Assembly: GCF_002155685.1 (NCBI RefSeq)
Contig: NZ_MUYK01000002.1
Coordinates: 124,001-188,000 of the forward strand
From: Erythrobacter colymbi
Lineage (GTDB): Bacteria > Pseudomonadota > Alphaproteobacteria > Sphingomonadales > Sphingomonadaceae
Length of the DNA: 64,000 nt
Reading direction: 5' to 3'
Below the pieces are notes generated by a model. The model was not told the origin of the DNA. It saw only the letters and a list, made by a program, of their open reading frames with translations, and ran no database searches. Of this stretch, positions 53,278 through 62,449 are shown in pieces. The number at the start of each line of letters is the position of its first letter. The first letter of the stretch is position 1. A program made the translations under genes and the position numbers.

Positions 53278-53953
53278 CCCGGTGGCACCCATCGTCGCCC
53301 TCAAGGGCCTCAAGCGTTCCTTCGAGCAGGGCGGCGAGCGGATCGACGTGCTGCGCGGGGTCGATCTCGAAATCCAGCCGGGCGAGATCGTCGCGCTGCT
53401 CGGGCCCTCGGGTTCGGGCAAGTCGACGCTGCTTCAGGCCGTGGGGCTGCTGGAAGGCGGCTTCGAAGGCTCGATCGCGATTGCCGGCACGCAGGCCGAA
53501 CAGCTCGCAGGCGACGCGCGCACGGCCCTGCGGCGCGAGCATCTGGGCTTCGTCTACCAGTTCCACCATTTGCTCCCCGATTTCGACGCGCGCGAGAATG
53601 TGGTGATGCCGCAGATGATCCTCGGCACGCCCCGCGCCGAGGCCCACGCGCGCGCCGATGCGATCCTCACCAGCCTTGGGCTTGGCCACCGGCTGACCCA
53701 CCGCCCGAGCCAGCTTTCGGGCGGCGAACAGCAGCGCGTCGCGGTCGCCCGCGCGCTCGCCAACCGGCCGACGCTGGTGCTGGCGGACGAGCCGACCGGC
53801 AACCTCGACGAGCACACCTCGGACACCGTGCTCGGACAGTTCCTCGAACTGGTGCGGGGCGAGGGCAGCGCGGCGCTGGTCGCGACCCACAATGAACGCC
53901 TCGCCGCGCGGATGGATCGCGTCGTCCGTCTCAGGGAAGGCGTGCTGATCTAG
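53270..53953 (+). CDS. lolD: Lipoprotein-releasing ABC ATPase LolD
   Basis: A 227-residue ATPase that powers the LolC-type permease. Walker A is [20 protein letters not shown], the Q-loop is [18 protein letters not shown], the signature is [20 protein letters not shown], and Walker B is [17 protein letters not shown]; the switch His lies in [11 protein letters not shown]. The [11 protein letters not shown] stretch after the Q-loop is characteristic of LolD. It starts within the last codons of lolC (eight-base overlap), which guarantees balanced expression. Confidence 0.97.
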   Translation: MNSPVAPIVALKGLKRSFEQGGERIDVLRGVDLEIQPGEIVALLGPSGSGKSTLLQAVGLLEGGFEGSIAIAGTQAEQLAGDARTALRREHLGFVYQFHHLLPDFDARENVVMPQMILGTPRAEAHARADAILTSLGLGHRLTHRPSQLSGGEQQRVAVARALANRPTLVLADEPTGNLDEHTSDTVLGQFLELVRGEGSAALVATHNERLAARMDRVVRLREGVLI

Positions 53954-54012
53954 GATAGGCGCCGCGCGCAAGTTCTCCGCACAAGCGGCGGATACGCAGC
54001 GAGGAGCCTTCC

Positions 54013-54300
54013 ATGACCGACCACCCCAGCACGTTTCAGGGCAGCACCACCCAGTCGGGCGAAGCGGCATGGGACGACCGGGCCCGGATCGTCTCCGCCG
54101 ACCAGAGCGGCAAGCTGGACGGCGGCGGCATCCCGTTGCTGCGCGGGACTTTTGCCGAGATGATTCGCCACATGGCGCAGCTGCCCGAGGATGACAGGGC
54201 GGGATACGTCATCGAGAAGGCCGGTGACCGCGCCTACTCCGCCGAAGAAGCGATGGCGCTTGCCTCGCGCCCCGATTTTCCGCCAGAAGGCACGGGCTGA
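54013..54300 (+). CDS. Small hypothetical protein
   Basis: A 95-residue acidic soluble protein. It has no signal or membrane segment and no motif I recognise. FAEMIRHMAQLPEDDRAGYV and IEKAGDRAYSAEEAMALASR are likely helices. A GGAG ribosome site lies before the ATG (GCGAGGAGCCTTCC). Codon use is like the neighbours, which supports a real gene. It lies 59 bases after lolD and 21 bases before the glutathione peroxidase gene, so it may be cotranscribed with either. Confidence 0.65.
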   Translation: MTDHPSTFQGSTTQSGEAAWDDRARIVSADQSGKLDGGGIPLLRGTFAEMIRHMAQLPEDDRAGYVIEKAGDRAYSAEEAMALASRPDFPPEGTG

Positions 54301-54321
54301 ACCAGAACAACCGGGGGCACC

Positions 54322-54801
54322 ATGACGACCATCGCCGATTTCACCGTCACCACCAACCGCGGGCAGGAGCTTGCTCTGAAGGAGAAGCTCGGAACGGTGC
54401 TGCTGGTGGTCAACACCGCCAGCAAGTGCGGCTTCACCCCGCAGTACGACGGGCTGGAGGCGCTCTACCAACGCTTCAAGGATCGCGGTTTCGAGGTGCT
54501 CGGCTTCCCGTGCAACCAGTTCGGCGGGCAGGAGCCGGGCAATGCCGACGAGATCGCCGAGTTCTGCAAGGTCAATTTCGGCGTCACCTTCCCGCTGATG
54601 GCGAAGATCGACGTCAACGGCGCGGACGCCTCGCCGCTCTATGACTGGCTGAAGTCGGAGAAGAAGGGCCTGATGGGCACCACGGCGATCAAGTGGAACT
54701 TCACCAAGTTCCTGATCGACCGGAGCGGCAAGGTGGTGAAGCGTTATGCCCCGACCGACAAGCCCGAGGCCATCGCCAAGGACATCGAGAAGCTGCTCTG
54801 A
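54322..54801 (+). CDS. Glutathione peroxidase family protein
   Basis: A 159-residue thiol peroxidase. The peroxidatic Cys36 is in NTASKCGFTPQYDGLEAL, the Gln/Trp partners are in FPCNQFGGQEPGNADEIAEF and IKWNFTKFLIDRSG. The Cys of FPCNQFGGQ may serve as a resolving cysteine, so thioredoxin is a possible reductant as well as glutathione. It reduces hydrogen peroxide and lipid hydroperoxides in the cytoplasm. Length is normal. A dispersed palindrome starts nine bases after its stop. Confidence 0.95.
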   Translation: MTTIADFTVTTNRGQELALKEKLGTVLLVVNTASKCGFTPQYDGLEALYQRFKDRGFEVLGFPCNQFGGQEPGNADEIAEFCKVNFGVTFPLMAKIDVNGADASPLYDWLKSEKKGLMGTTAIKWNFTKFLIDRSGKVVKRYAPTDKPEAIAKDIEKLL

Positions 54802-54809
54802 CCCTCCCT

Positions 54810-54881
54810 GTCATCCCCGCGCAGGCGGGGATCCAGCTGGGCTACGCGAAGTAGCTGGACCCCCGCCTGCGCGGGGGTGAC
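54810..54881. repeat. Dispersed long palindrome, GCGCAGGCGGGG type (family A, copy 3)
   Basis: Arms of 29 bases, starting GTCATCCCCGCGCAGGCGGG, flank a 14-base loop that itself contains CTACGCGAAGTAG. It lies nine bases after the peroxidase stop and 65 bases before the dnaE start. Left arm is identical to copy 1. Confidence 0.9.
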
Positions 54882-54945
54882 GAAGCGGGGTATTTCTGGC
54901 CGCGAACGCTTGGCGAATCCCCCCGCCGTCCGCATATTCGCACCC

Positions 54946-57900
54946 ATGCCCTTCGCTCCCTTCGTCCCCTTGCGCGTGCTGTCGTCCTATTCGATGCTCG
55001 AAGGGGCGATCGATCCGAAGGACATCGCCAAGCTGGCGAAGGAGCGCGGCTTTCCGGCGATCGCGATCTGTGACCGCAACGGGCTCTATGGCATCATGGC
55101 CTTCGCCGCCGCCTGCAAGGGCGAAGGCGTGCAGCCGATCATCGGCGCGCTGCTCGGCGTGGCGCGGGGTGACGACCGCGGGACGGTCGATTACCTGCCG
55201 CTCTTCGCGCAGAATGACGCGGGCTACGACAACCTGTGCCACCTCGTCTCGGCCGCGCATCTCGACCGTCCGCTCGAGCGCGATCCGCATGTGACGCTCG
55301 CCGATCTGGAAGGGCGCACCGATGGTCTGATCGCGCTTACCGGCGCGGGCGAGGGTGGGCTGACGCGCTTGCTCGCCGAAGGGCAGCAGGACGCCGCCGT
55401 CCGTCTCATCGAAAAGCTCGAAGCGCTCTTCCCCGGTCGGCTCTACATCGAGATCGCCCGCGCCGGCGATCCGGTGTGCGAGCGTGCCGAGGATGCGCTG
55501 GTCGACCTTGCCTATGCGCGCAATCTGCCGCTGGTCGCGACCAATCCCGCGAACTTTGCCGAGCCGCACATGCACAAGGCGCATGACGCCATGCTGTGCA
55601 TCGCCAATTCGACCCAGATCGACGCCGATGATCGCCCGCGCTCCAATCCGCAGGCCTTCGTCAAGCAGGCGAGCATGATGGAGGAGGCCTTCGCCGATCT
55701 TCCCGAAGGTCTCGCCAACACGCTGGTGATCGCCCAGCGCTGCGCCTTCGCGCCGCCCTACCGCAAGCCGATCCTGCCGAGCCTTGCGGGCGATCTGGCG
55801 GGCGAGGCGCGGATGCTGGCGGAGGATTCGAGGCTGGGTCTGGAAGCGCGCCTCTCGGCCTATCCCGATCTGACCGAGGAGGAGCGGAAGATCTATTTCG
55901 ACCGCCTCGAATTCGAGATCGACGTGATCGTGAAGATGGGCTTCCCGGGCTACTTCCTGATCGTTGCCGACTTCATCAAGTGGGCCAAGGAACAGGGCAT
56001 TCCGGTGGGGCCAGGGCGTGGTTCGGGCGCGGGCTCTGCGGTCGCATGGGCGCTCACCATCACCGATCTCGACCCGATCCGGCTGGGGCTGCTATTCGAA
56101 CGCTTCCTCAACCCCGAACGCGTGTCGATGCCCGACTTCGATATCGACTTCTGCGAAACGCGGCGCGGGGAGGTGATCCGTTACGTCCAGCAGAAGTACG
56201 GCGGCGATCACGTCGCGCAGATCATCACCTTCGGCAAGCTGAAGGCCCGCGCGGTGCTGCGCGATTGCGGGCGCATCCTGCAGATGAGCTACGGGCAGGT
56301 CGACCGGCTGTGCAAGATGGTGCCCAACCATCCGACCGACCCCTGGCCCCTGCCGCGCGCGCTCAACGGGGCGGCGGATTTCCGCAAGGAATATGACAAC
56401 GACAAGGACGTGAAGCGCCTCGTCGACCTCGCGATGCAGCTAGAGGGCCTGCCGCGAAATTCCTCGACCCACGCGGCGGGCGTGGTGATCGGCGACCGTC
56501 CGCTGGCGAAACTGGTGCCGCTCTACCGCGATCCGCGCTCGGACATGCCGGTGACGCAGTTCGACATGAAATATGTCGAATCCTCCGGGCTGGTGAAGTT
56601 CGACTTCCTCGGCCTCAAGACCCTTTCGGTGCTGAGGAAAGCGGTCGACCTGCTGGAGAAGCGCGGCATCGCCATCGATCTCGGCGCGCTGCCCCTGGAC
56701 GACGCGCAGGTCTACAACCTCATGCAGGCGGGCAACACCGTGGGGGTGTTCCAGCTCGAATCCGAAGGCATGCGCCGCACGCTCAAGGCGGTGAAGCCGA
56801 CCAATTTTGGCGACATCATCGCGCTTGTCTCGCTCTACCGCCCCGGCCCGATGGACAACATCCCGCTGTTCGGCCAGCGCAAGGCGGGCGTGGTCCCGAT
56901 CGAATATCCGCACCCCAAACTGGAAGGCATCCTCGCCGAGACCTACGGGATCTTCGTCTATCAGGAACAGGTGATGCAGGCCGCGCAGGTGCTCGCGGGC
57001 TATTCGCTCGGCGACGCGGACCTGCTGCGCCGCGCGATGGGCAAGAAGGTGCAGGCCGAGATGGACGCCCAGCGCGGGCGCTTTGTCGAGGGCTGCAAGG
57101 CGGTCTCCGACATCGAACCCAAGCGCGCCAACGAGCTGTTCGACTTGATCGACAAGTTTGCAGGCTACGGCTTCAACAAGTCGCACGCGGCGGCCTATGC
57201 GCTGCTCGCCTATCAGACCGCATGGCTGAAGGCGCACTACCCTGAGGAATTCTACGCCGCCTCGATGTGCTTCGACATGCACCAGTCGGAGAAACTGAAC
57301 GTCTTCGTCGACGACGCGCGCCGCTATCCCAATGGTCACGGCGGCGTGTCGGTGCTGGCGCCCTGCATCAACGCCTCGGAGGCCGAGTTCACCGTCGAGC
57401 AGACCGACGAGGGTTATGCCGTGCGCTATGCCCTCGCAGGCATCCGCAATGTCGGCGAGAAGGCGATGGAGGCGATCGTCGCCGAGCGGCAGGCGAACGG
57501 GGCCTATGCCAGCCTCAAGGATCTGTTCGAGCGGCTGCCGCAGGGCACGATGAACCGCCGCCAGCTGGAAGGCCTGATCTGCGCGGGTGCCTTCGACGTG
57601 CTGGAGCCCGACCGCGCGCTGCTCTTCGCCAATGCCGATATGCTGATGGCGGTCGCCGATGCCGCGATCCGCGAACGCTCGTCAGGGCAAGCCGGCCTGT
57701 TCGGCGGCGATGCCGGCCCGGCCGAGGACCTGCGTCTCCAGCCCTGCGCGCCTTGGAGCCGCCCCGAGAAGATGGCCAAGGAGCGCGAGAATTTCGGCTT
57801 CTACTTCTCCGCCCACCCGGTGCAGCAGTACCGCGATGTCGCTTCGGCCAACGGCGCGCGCACCTATCAGAGCCTGATGGAAGCGGGCGCGCCTCCGGGC

Positions 57901-58446
57901 GGGCGCGGGACGGCGGTGATGGCGGCGCTGCTCGAAGGGATCAACAAGGCCCGCACCCGCAAGGGTGGCACATTCGTGCGCGCGGATTTCTCCGATGCCT
58001 CGGGCCAGTTCTCGGCCGCCTGTTTCGAGGAAGCGCTGGTGCCCGATTTCGAGCGCTGGGCGGCGAACGGCGAGTGCCTGCTGCTGACGGTCGAACTCGA
58101 CGCCCCCAACCCCGACGAGCCCCCGCGCCTCACCGTGCGCGGGGCGCGGCCGCTGGCGGCGGTAAGCGGCACGACCGCGATGGAACTGACCGCTGAAATC
58201 TCGACGGTCGATGCCTTGCGCGAACTCCAGATCGAGCTTGACGCGGGACGCGGCGACCGTCCGACCGGCGCGGGCGAGGTGGTGGTGCGCCTCAACCTTG
58301 CCGAGGGCGGGCAGGTGCAGCTGCGGCTCGGGCGCAATTTCGTGTTGACGGGCGAACTGGCCGAGCGGCTCGCGGCGGTCGACGGTATCGCCAAGGTGAG
58401 CCTCGCCCCGCTCAAACGGCGCGGGAATCTGAGGCTGGTGGCCTGA
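54946..58446 (+). CDS. dnaE: DNA polymerase III alpha subunit DnaE
   Basis: The 1166-residue replicative polymerase subunit. The N-terminal PHP domain begins FVPLRVLSSYSMLEGAIDPK and AIAICDRNGLYG. The palm has GPGRGSGAGSAVAWALTITD and the catalytic acidic motif SMPDFDIDFCETRRGEVIRY. Fingers, beta-binding region, helix-hairpin-helix (AIRNVGEKAMEAIVAE-like: LAGIRNVGEKAMEAI) and an OB fold (VMAALLEGINKARTRKGGTF) follow. It is the standard DnaE1 form, not ImuC/DnaE2, by length and PHP content. The ATG at 54946 gives the family N-terminus; a longer frame reaches into the upstream palindrome. Confidence 0.97.
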   Translation: MPFAPFVPLRVLSSYSMLEGAIDPKDIAKLAKERGFPAIAICDRNGLYGIMAFAAACKGEGVQPIIGALLGVARGDDRGTVDYLPLFAQNDAGYDNLCHLVSAAHLDRPLERDPHVTLADLEGRTDGLIALTGAGEGGLTRLLAEGQQDAAVRLIEKLEALFPGRLYIEIARAGDPVCERAEDALVDLAYARNLPLVATNPANFAEPHMHKAHDAMLCIANSTQIDADDRPRSNPQAFVKQASMMEEAFADLPEGLANTLVIAQRCAFAPPYRKPILPSLAGDLAGEARMLAEDSRLGLEARLSAYPDLTEEERKIYFDRLEFEIDVIVKMGFPGYFLIVADFIKWAKEQGIPVGPGRGSGAGSAVAWALTITDLDPIRLGLLFERFLNPERVSMPDFDIDFCETRRGEVIRYVQQKYGGDHVAQIITFGKLKARAVLRDCGRILQMSYGQVDRLCKMVPNHPTDPWPLPRALNGAADFRKEYDNDKDVKRLVDLAMQLEGLPRNSSTHAAGVVIGDRPLAKLVPLYRDPRSDMPVTQFDMKYVESSGLVKFDFLGLKTLSVLRKAVDLLEKRGIAIDLGALPLDDAQVYNLMQAGNTVGVFQLESEGMRRTLKAVKPTNFGDIIALVSLYRPGPMDNIPLFGQRKAGVVPIEYPHPKLEGILAETYGIFVYQEQVMQAAQVLAGYSLGDADLLRRAMGKKVQAEMDAQRGRFVEGCKAVSDIEPKRANELFDLIDKFAGYGFNKSHAAAYALLAYQTAWLKAHYPEEFYAASMCFDMHQSEKLNVFVDDARRYPNGHGGVSVLAPCINASEAEFTVEQTDEGYAVRYALAGIRNVGEKAMEAIVAERQANGAYASLKDLFERLPQGTMNRRQLEGLICAGAFDVLEPDRALLFANADMLMAVADAAIRERSSGQAGLFGGDAGPAEDLRLQPCAPWSRPEKMAKERENFGFYFSAHPVQQYRDVASANGARTYQSLMEAGAPPGGRGTAVMAALLEGINKARTRKGGTFVRADFSDASGQFSAACFEEALVPDFERWAANGECLLLTVELDAPNPDEPPRLTVRGARPLAAVSGTTAMELTAEISTVDALRELQIELDAGRGDRPTGAGEVVVRLNLAEGGQVQLRLGRNFVLTGELAERLAAVDGIAKVSLAPLKRRGNLRLVA

Positions 58447-58453
58447 CGCGAAA

Positions 58454-58477
58454 GGGGGCCGGATCGCTCCGGCCCCC
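58454..58477. terminator. Bidirectional hairpin between dnaE and the OmpA gene
   Basis: GGGGGCCGGA-tcgc-TCCGGCCCCC is a perfect 10-base-pair stem with a four-base loop. It lies eight bases after the dnaE stop and 11 bases from the stop of the convergent OmpA gene. On the minus strand it is followed by TTT only, so it is a plausible but weak intrinsic terminator. Confidence 0.7.
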
Positions 58478-58488
58478 TCGCATCGTCC

Positions 58489-59649
58489 TTACATTCCCGA
58501 ACCCGGGCCGTAGGTCACTTCCACGCGGCGGTTCTGCGCCTCGCGCACACCGTCGGCTGTGGGCACGCGCGGCTGCGATTCGCCGAAGGCCTGACCCGAG
58601 ATCTGCCCGGCGGGGATCCCGCGCGCGGTCATGTAGCTGCGCACCGCCTGGTTGCGCCGCTCGGCGAGGCCCTGGTTGTACTGCGCGCTTCCCGCCGTGT
58701 CGGTGTGCCCGGCGAGCATCACTCGCGCGACGCCGCAATTGGCATAGGCGGTCACCGCATTGTTGAGGATGCTGGCAGCCTCGGGGCTCACATCGGCGCG
58801 GTCGAAGTCGAAGAACACGATGAACGGCCCGGTGTTGCACGCCGGACGCGGCGGCGGGGGCGGGGGTGCGGCCACCGGCGGCGGCGGAGGCGGAGCGACG
58901 ACCGGCGGGGGCGGCGGCGGTGCGGGCATGGGTTCCGGCTCGGGCTGGCTGCGCCCGCCGAAATTGTAGACGAGGCTCGCGAGCACCGAATGCGCCGAAT
59001 AATCCGCTCGCAGATCGCTGCCGTTGGCGCCGGTCAGGCGGAAGTTGTCGATGTTGAAGTAACGGTACTTCACGCCGAGATCGATCCGGTCGGTCACCGG
59101 GACCTTGACGCCGCCGATCAGCTGCCAGGCGAAATCGGTCTGCTTGTCGTCGATCACCGTGCCGACATCGGCGACCACCACCGGCAGTTCGAGCCGCGCG
59201 ACACCCGCGCCGCCGCCGCCGTAGATCTGGAAGCCGTCTTCCTTCCCGAATTCGACCAGAGCGTTGACCATGCCGCTCCAGATTTCGAGATCGCGCTCGT
59301 TCTGGACCACGGTGCCCGAGGGAACGGTCACGCCGGTCGGCAGGATCGCGTTGTCGAACACGGCAAGGCCGCGATACTTGTTGTTCTTGTACCCGCCCTC
59401 GGCCTCGAGCCGGAAGGCGCCGAAGTCGTAGCCGAGGATGACATCGCCATCGACGCCCATTTTGGTCCGGCCGACCGCCGCACGGGTGAAGGCATCGTCC
59501 TCTGTCGCATCGTCAGGGCGGACGTCGACCTTGACCTGGTCCTTGAAGCTGACCCCGCCCTCGATGCCGATATAGGGCCCGTCGGCCAAGGCCGGCACCG
59601 CGATCGCAGCCGCGGCTGCGCCCGCCATCAGAAATGTCGCTCTTTTCAT
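58489..59649 (-). CDS. OmpA-family outer membrane protein
   Basis: A 386-residue protein. The signal peptide (MKRATFLMAGAAAAAIAVPA, cleavage near LADGP) is followed by an N-terminal eight-stranded barrel (YIGIEGGVSFKDQVKVDVRP to SVLASLVYNFGG). A proline-rich linker of about 35 residues (PPPPPPVVAPPPPPPVAAPP) leads to the OmpA peptidoglycan-binding domain: FIVFFDFDRADVSPEAASIL, MLAGHTDTAGSAQYNQGLAE, RRNQAVRSYM and REAQNRRVEV. It ties outer membrane to cell wall. A strong promoter should lie in the 253-base gap upstream; none is obvious by eye. Confidence 0.93.
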   Translation of the reverse strand: MKRATFLMAGAAAAAIAVPALADGPYIGIEGGVSFKDQVKVDVRPDDATEDDAFTRAAVGRTKMGVDGDVILGYDFGAFRLEAEGGYKNNKYRGLAVFDNAILPTGVTVPSGTVVQNERDLEIWSGMVNALVEFGKEDGFQIYGGGGAGVARLELPVVVADVGTVIDDKQTDFAWQLIGGVKVPVTDRIDLGVKYRYFNIDNFRLTGANGSDLRADYSAHSVLASLVYNFGGRSQPEPEPMPAPPPPPPVVAPPPPPPVAAPPPPPPRPACNTGPFIVFFDFDRADVSPEAASILNNAVTAYANCGVARVMLAGHTDTAGSAQYNQGLAERRNQAVRSYMTARGIPAGQISGQAFGESQPRVPTADGVREAQNRRVEVTYGPGSGM

Positions 59650-59853
59650 TGTCCTGTTACCTCACAATTCGCATGGTCCGCCGGGGGTTCGGAGAGGAGC
59701 CCCGGGCCGTGCATCGCGCGCGGCCGTTCCCGGCGGGTGAGGGGCAAGCCCTGCGGCATAAGAATTGTTGCATCGCCAGAGGCGGGACGTGCCGGTGATT
59801 GGGTGAAGCGATTGCCAAGCGGCAGGCTCCACGGCATGAGAGACCTTGTTACA

Positions 59854-59868
59854 CCATGCAACGCATGG
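59854..59868. promoter_or_regulatory. Inverted repeat before the acyl-CoA ligase gene
   Basis: CCATGC-AAC-GCATGG has perfect six-base arms and lies 35 bases before the ligase ATG, a good position for a repressor site. The gap 59650-59902 otherwise holds the OmpA promoter region on the minus strand. The binding protein is unknown. Confidence 0.4.
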
Positions 59869-59902
59869 GTCGGGGACCACACCAACAGGAGAGAGATCGG
59901 AC

Positions 59903-61510
59903 ATGGCGAGCGCACGCCTCGGAGCAATGCAGGACTGGACCATGCGGGTGACCGCGGTGATCGATCACGCCGCGCGCGAGGCACCGACGCGCGAGATCGT
60001 CAGCCGCTGGGCCGATGGCAGCGAAACCCGCACCGACTGGGCAGGCATACGCCGCGATGCGCTGAAGATGGCGCAGGCGCTCCAGCGCCTCGGCCTGAAG
60101 CCGGGCGACAAGGTCGCGAGCCTGGCGATGAACCATTCGCGCCATCTCGTCAGCTGGTATGGCGTTGCGGGGATGGGCGGGGTGCTCCACACCGTGAACC
60201 CGCGCCTGTTCGATGATCAGCTCGACTATATCGTCAACCACGCCGAGGACCGCGTGCTGTGCTATGACGCGGCCTTCCAGCCGATCGTCGACCGGATGAA
60301 GAGCCGCTGGCCTACAGTCGAGCACTACATCTGCTACGATTCCGGCGAACACGCCCCCGCCTTCGAGGACTGGATCGCGGCCGAGGACGGTGATTTCGAG
60401 TGGGTCACCGGCCCCGAAACCGATCCCTGCATGATCTGCTACACCTCCGGCACCACCGGCAACCCCAAGGGCGTGCAATACGAGCATCGCTCGACCGTCC
60501 TGCACGCAATGGCGGGGCTGCAACCGGCGGCCTTCAATTTCTCGAGCGCCTCGGTGATGCTCCCCGTGGTGCCAATGTTCCACGCGGCGAGCTGGGGCCT
60601 GCCCTATGCGGGCGCAATGGCGGGGATCAAGTTCGTGTTCTCTGCCGTCAATGACCCGGCGGTGCTGCACGATCTGATGATCCGCGAGGGCGTGACCGAT
60701 TCGGCGGGCGTGCCGACCGTGTGGCTCGCGCACTTCCAGTATTGCGACCGCGAGGGGCTCGACCTGCCGCCGCTGAAGGCCGCGACCATCGGCGGCTCGG
60801 CGGCGCCCAAATTCATGATCGAGCGGCTGCTCAAGAACGGCACCCGCGTGCAGCACGCCTGGGGGATGACCGAAACCAGCCCCATCGGCACCGTCGGCGG
60901 GCCGACCTGGGACTGGGACACGCTCACGCTCGAACAGAAGGTCGAGAAGACCGCGATGCAGGGCCGCCCGATCTTCGGCGTCCAGCTGCGCACGGTCGAC
61001 CTTTCGGACATGACCACCGAGCTGCCGCGTGACGGCAAGACCTCGGGCGCACTCCAGATCCGCGGGCCGTGGGTGATCCGCCGCTATTTCAAGGCCGAGC
61101 AGGATGCGACAAACAACGAGGGCTGGTTCGACACCGGCGATGTCGGCATCATCCACCCCGACGGCACCCTGCAACTGACCGACCGCACCAAGGACGTGAT
61201 CAAGTCCGGCGGCGAGTGGATCAGCTCGGTCGAGCTCGAAAACGCCGCCTGCGGCCACCCCGCCGTGGCAGAAGCCGCCTGCATCGGCATCTACCACCCC
61301 AAGTGGGACGAGCGCCCGGTGCTGTTCGTGGTTAAGAAGGCGGGCGCCGAGGTCACCTCGGATGATATCATCGAGCATTTGAAGCCGCAGATCGCCAAGT
61401 GGTGGCTGCCCGATGCGGTCGAATTCGTCGACGATATCCCGCATACCGCCACCGGCAAGATCAGCAAGAAGGACCTGCGTGACCGCTTTGCGGACTACAC
61501 GCTTGCCTGA
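59903..61510 (+). CDS. Fatty acid-CoA ligase (AMP-forming)
   Basis: A 535-residue acyl-CoA synthetase. The AMP-binding P-loop is [20 protein letters not shown], the A5 region is [13 protein letters not shown], the adenylate site is [20 protein letters not shown] with the hinge [15 protein letters not shown], and the C-terminal lysine is in [14 protein letters not shown]. Length and motifs fit medium/long-chain fatty acid-CoA ligases, which activate fatty acids for beta-oxidation or lipid synthesis. The ATG at 59903 has AGGAGAGAG before it. A GNAT gene follows two bases after the stop. Confidence 0.94.
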   Translation: MASARLGAMQDWTMRVTAVIDHAAREAPTREIVSRWADGSETRTDWAGIRRDALKMAQALQRLGLKPGDKVASLAMNHSRHLVSWYGVAGMGGVLHTVNPRLFDDQLDYIVNHAEDRVLCYDAAFQPIVDRMKSRWPTVEHYICYDSGEHAPAFEDWIAAEDGDFEWVTGPETDPCMICYTSGTTGNPKGVQYEHRSTVLHAMAGLQPAAFNFSSASVMLPVVPMFHAASWGLPYAGAMAGIKFVFSAVNDPAVLHDLMIREGVTDSAGVPTVWLAHFQYCDREGLDLPPLKAATIGGSAAPKFMIERLLKNGTRVQHAWGMTETSPIGTVGGPTWDWDTLTLEQKVEKTAMQGRPIFGVQLRTVDLSDMTTELPRDGKTSGALQIRGPWVIRRYFKAEQDATNNEGWFDTGDVGIIHPDGTLQLTDRTKDVIKSGGEWISSVELENAACGHPAVAEAACIGIYHPKWDERPVLFVVKKAGAEVTSDDIIEHLKPQIAKWWLPDAVEFVDDIPHTATGKISKKDLRDRFADYTLA

Positions 61511-61511
61511 T

Positions 61512-62015
61512 GTGACGATCCGGCCTGCGCGGGTGGACGACGCGCAGGCCATCGCCGCGATCTATGCCTGGCACGTGGCGAACGGCACCGCGACCTTCGA
61601 CACCGCCGCACCCGATGCGGGTGCATGGGCGGAGAAGATCGCGGACTTCTTGGCGCGCGGCATGCCTTTCCTCGCCGCGGAGCGCGATGGCGGGGTGATC
61701 GCCTATGCCTATGCCGCCCGCTTCCGCGACCGCGCGGCCTATGCTCACACCTGCGAGGACAGCATCTATGTGTCGCACGAGGCGCGCGGCGGCGGGATCG
61801 GGAGCGTGCTTCTTCCGGCCCTGATCGATGCCGCGCGCGCGGCCGGGTTCGAACAGATGCTCGCCGTGGTCGGCGGGGGCGAGCCTTCCTCGGTGGCGCT
61901 CCACGGCAAGTGCGGCTTCGTCCACGCCGGGCGGATGCGCAATGTCGGCAAGAAATTCGGCCGGCTGCTCGATACGGTCTACATGCAATGCGATTTGAGG
62001 GAGGATCGGACGTGA
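61512..62015 (+). CDS. GNAT acetyltransferase, phosphinothricin-acetyltransferase type
   Basis: A 167-residue N-acetyltransferase. TIRPARVDDAQAIAAIYAWH, YAYAARFRDRAAYAHTCEDS, IYVSHEARGGGIGSVLLPAL (acetyl-CoA loop) and ALHGKCGFVHAGRMRNVGKK, LLDTVYMQ follow the PAT/MddA group, which acetylates phosphinothricin, methionine sulfoximine or similar small amino compounds. The physiological substrate is unknown. The GTG at 61512 lies directly after the ligase stop and puts VTIRPA at the N-terminus; a TTG at 61503 overlaps the ligase. Its stop overlaps the next start (GTGA). Confidence 0.88.
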   Translation: MTIRPARVDDAQAIAAIYAWHVANGTATFDTAAPDAGAWAEKIADFLARGMPFLAAERDGGVIAYAYAARFRDRAAYAHTCEDSIYVSHEARGGGIGSVLLPALIDAARAAGFEQMLAVVGGGEPSSVALHGKCGFVHAGRMRNVGKKFGRLLDTVYMQCDLREDRT

Positions 62016-62449
62016 CCTGTGAAACCTATATCGACCCTTCGGCGGTAAACTTCCAGGCCTTCAAGGACCTGGCGCGCGACACGCCGATCAACATGCTCAA
62101 CCTCCTGCTTTATCGCGATATGGCCGAGTATCCCGAGGGTCACGAGCACGCCGGCAAAGGCTGGAGCGGACGGCGCGCCTACGAGGAATACGGGGTGACC
62201 AGCGGGCCGATCTTCCGCAAGCTCGGCGGCCAGATCCTGTGGCGCGGGCGGTTCGAGACCGTGGTGACCGGCCCCGAAGGCGAACGCTGGCACGATGCCT
62301 TCATCGCCCAATACCCCAACGCGGGCGCCTTCTTCGCGATGATCAAGGACCCCGAGTACCAGAAGGCCGTGGTCAACCGCACCGCAGCACTGGTCGACAG
62401 CCGTCTGGTGCGCTTCCACCCGGGCGAGGCGGGTGAGGGGTTCGGTTAG
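62012..62449 (+). CDS. DUF1330-family protein
   Basis: A 145-residue protein of a ferredoxin-like fold. INMLNLLLYRDMAEYPEGHE and IFRKLGGQILWRGRFETVVT, then WHDAFIAQYPNAGAFFAMIK and DPEYQKAVVNRTAALVDSRL are characteristic of DUF1330. No enzymatic activity is established for the family. It begins at a GTG overlapping the GNAT stop and preceded by GAGGGAGGA, so it is the third gene of the ligase-GNAT set. It ends four bases inside the convergent 134-residue gene. Confidence 0.85.
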   Translation: MTCETYIDPSAVNFQAFKDLARDTPINMLNLLLYRDMAEYPEGHEHAGKGWSGRRAYEEYGVTSGPIFRKLGGQILWRGRFETVVTGPEGERWHDAFIAQYPNAGAFFAMIKDPEYQKAVVNRTAALVDSRLVRFHPGEAGEGFG

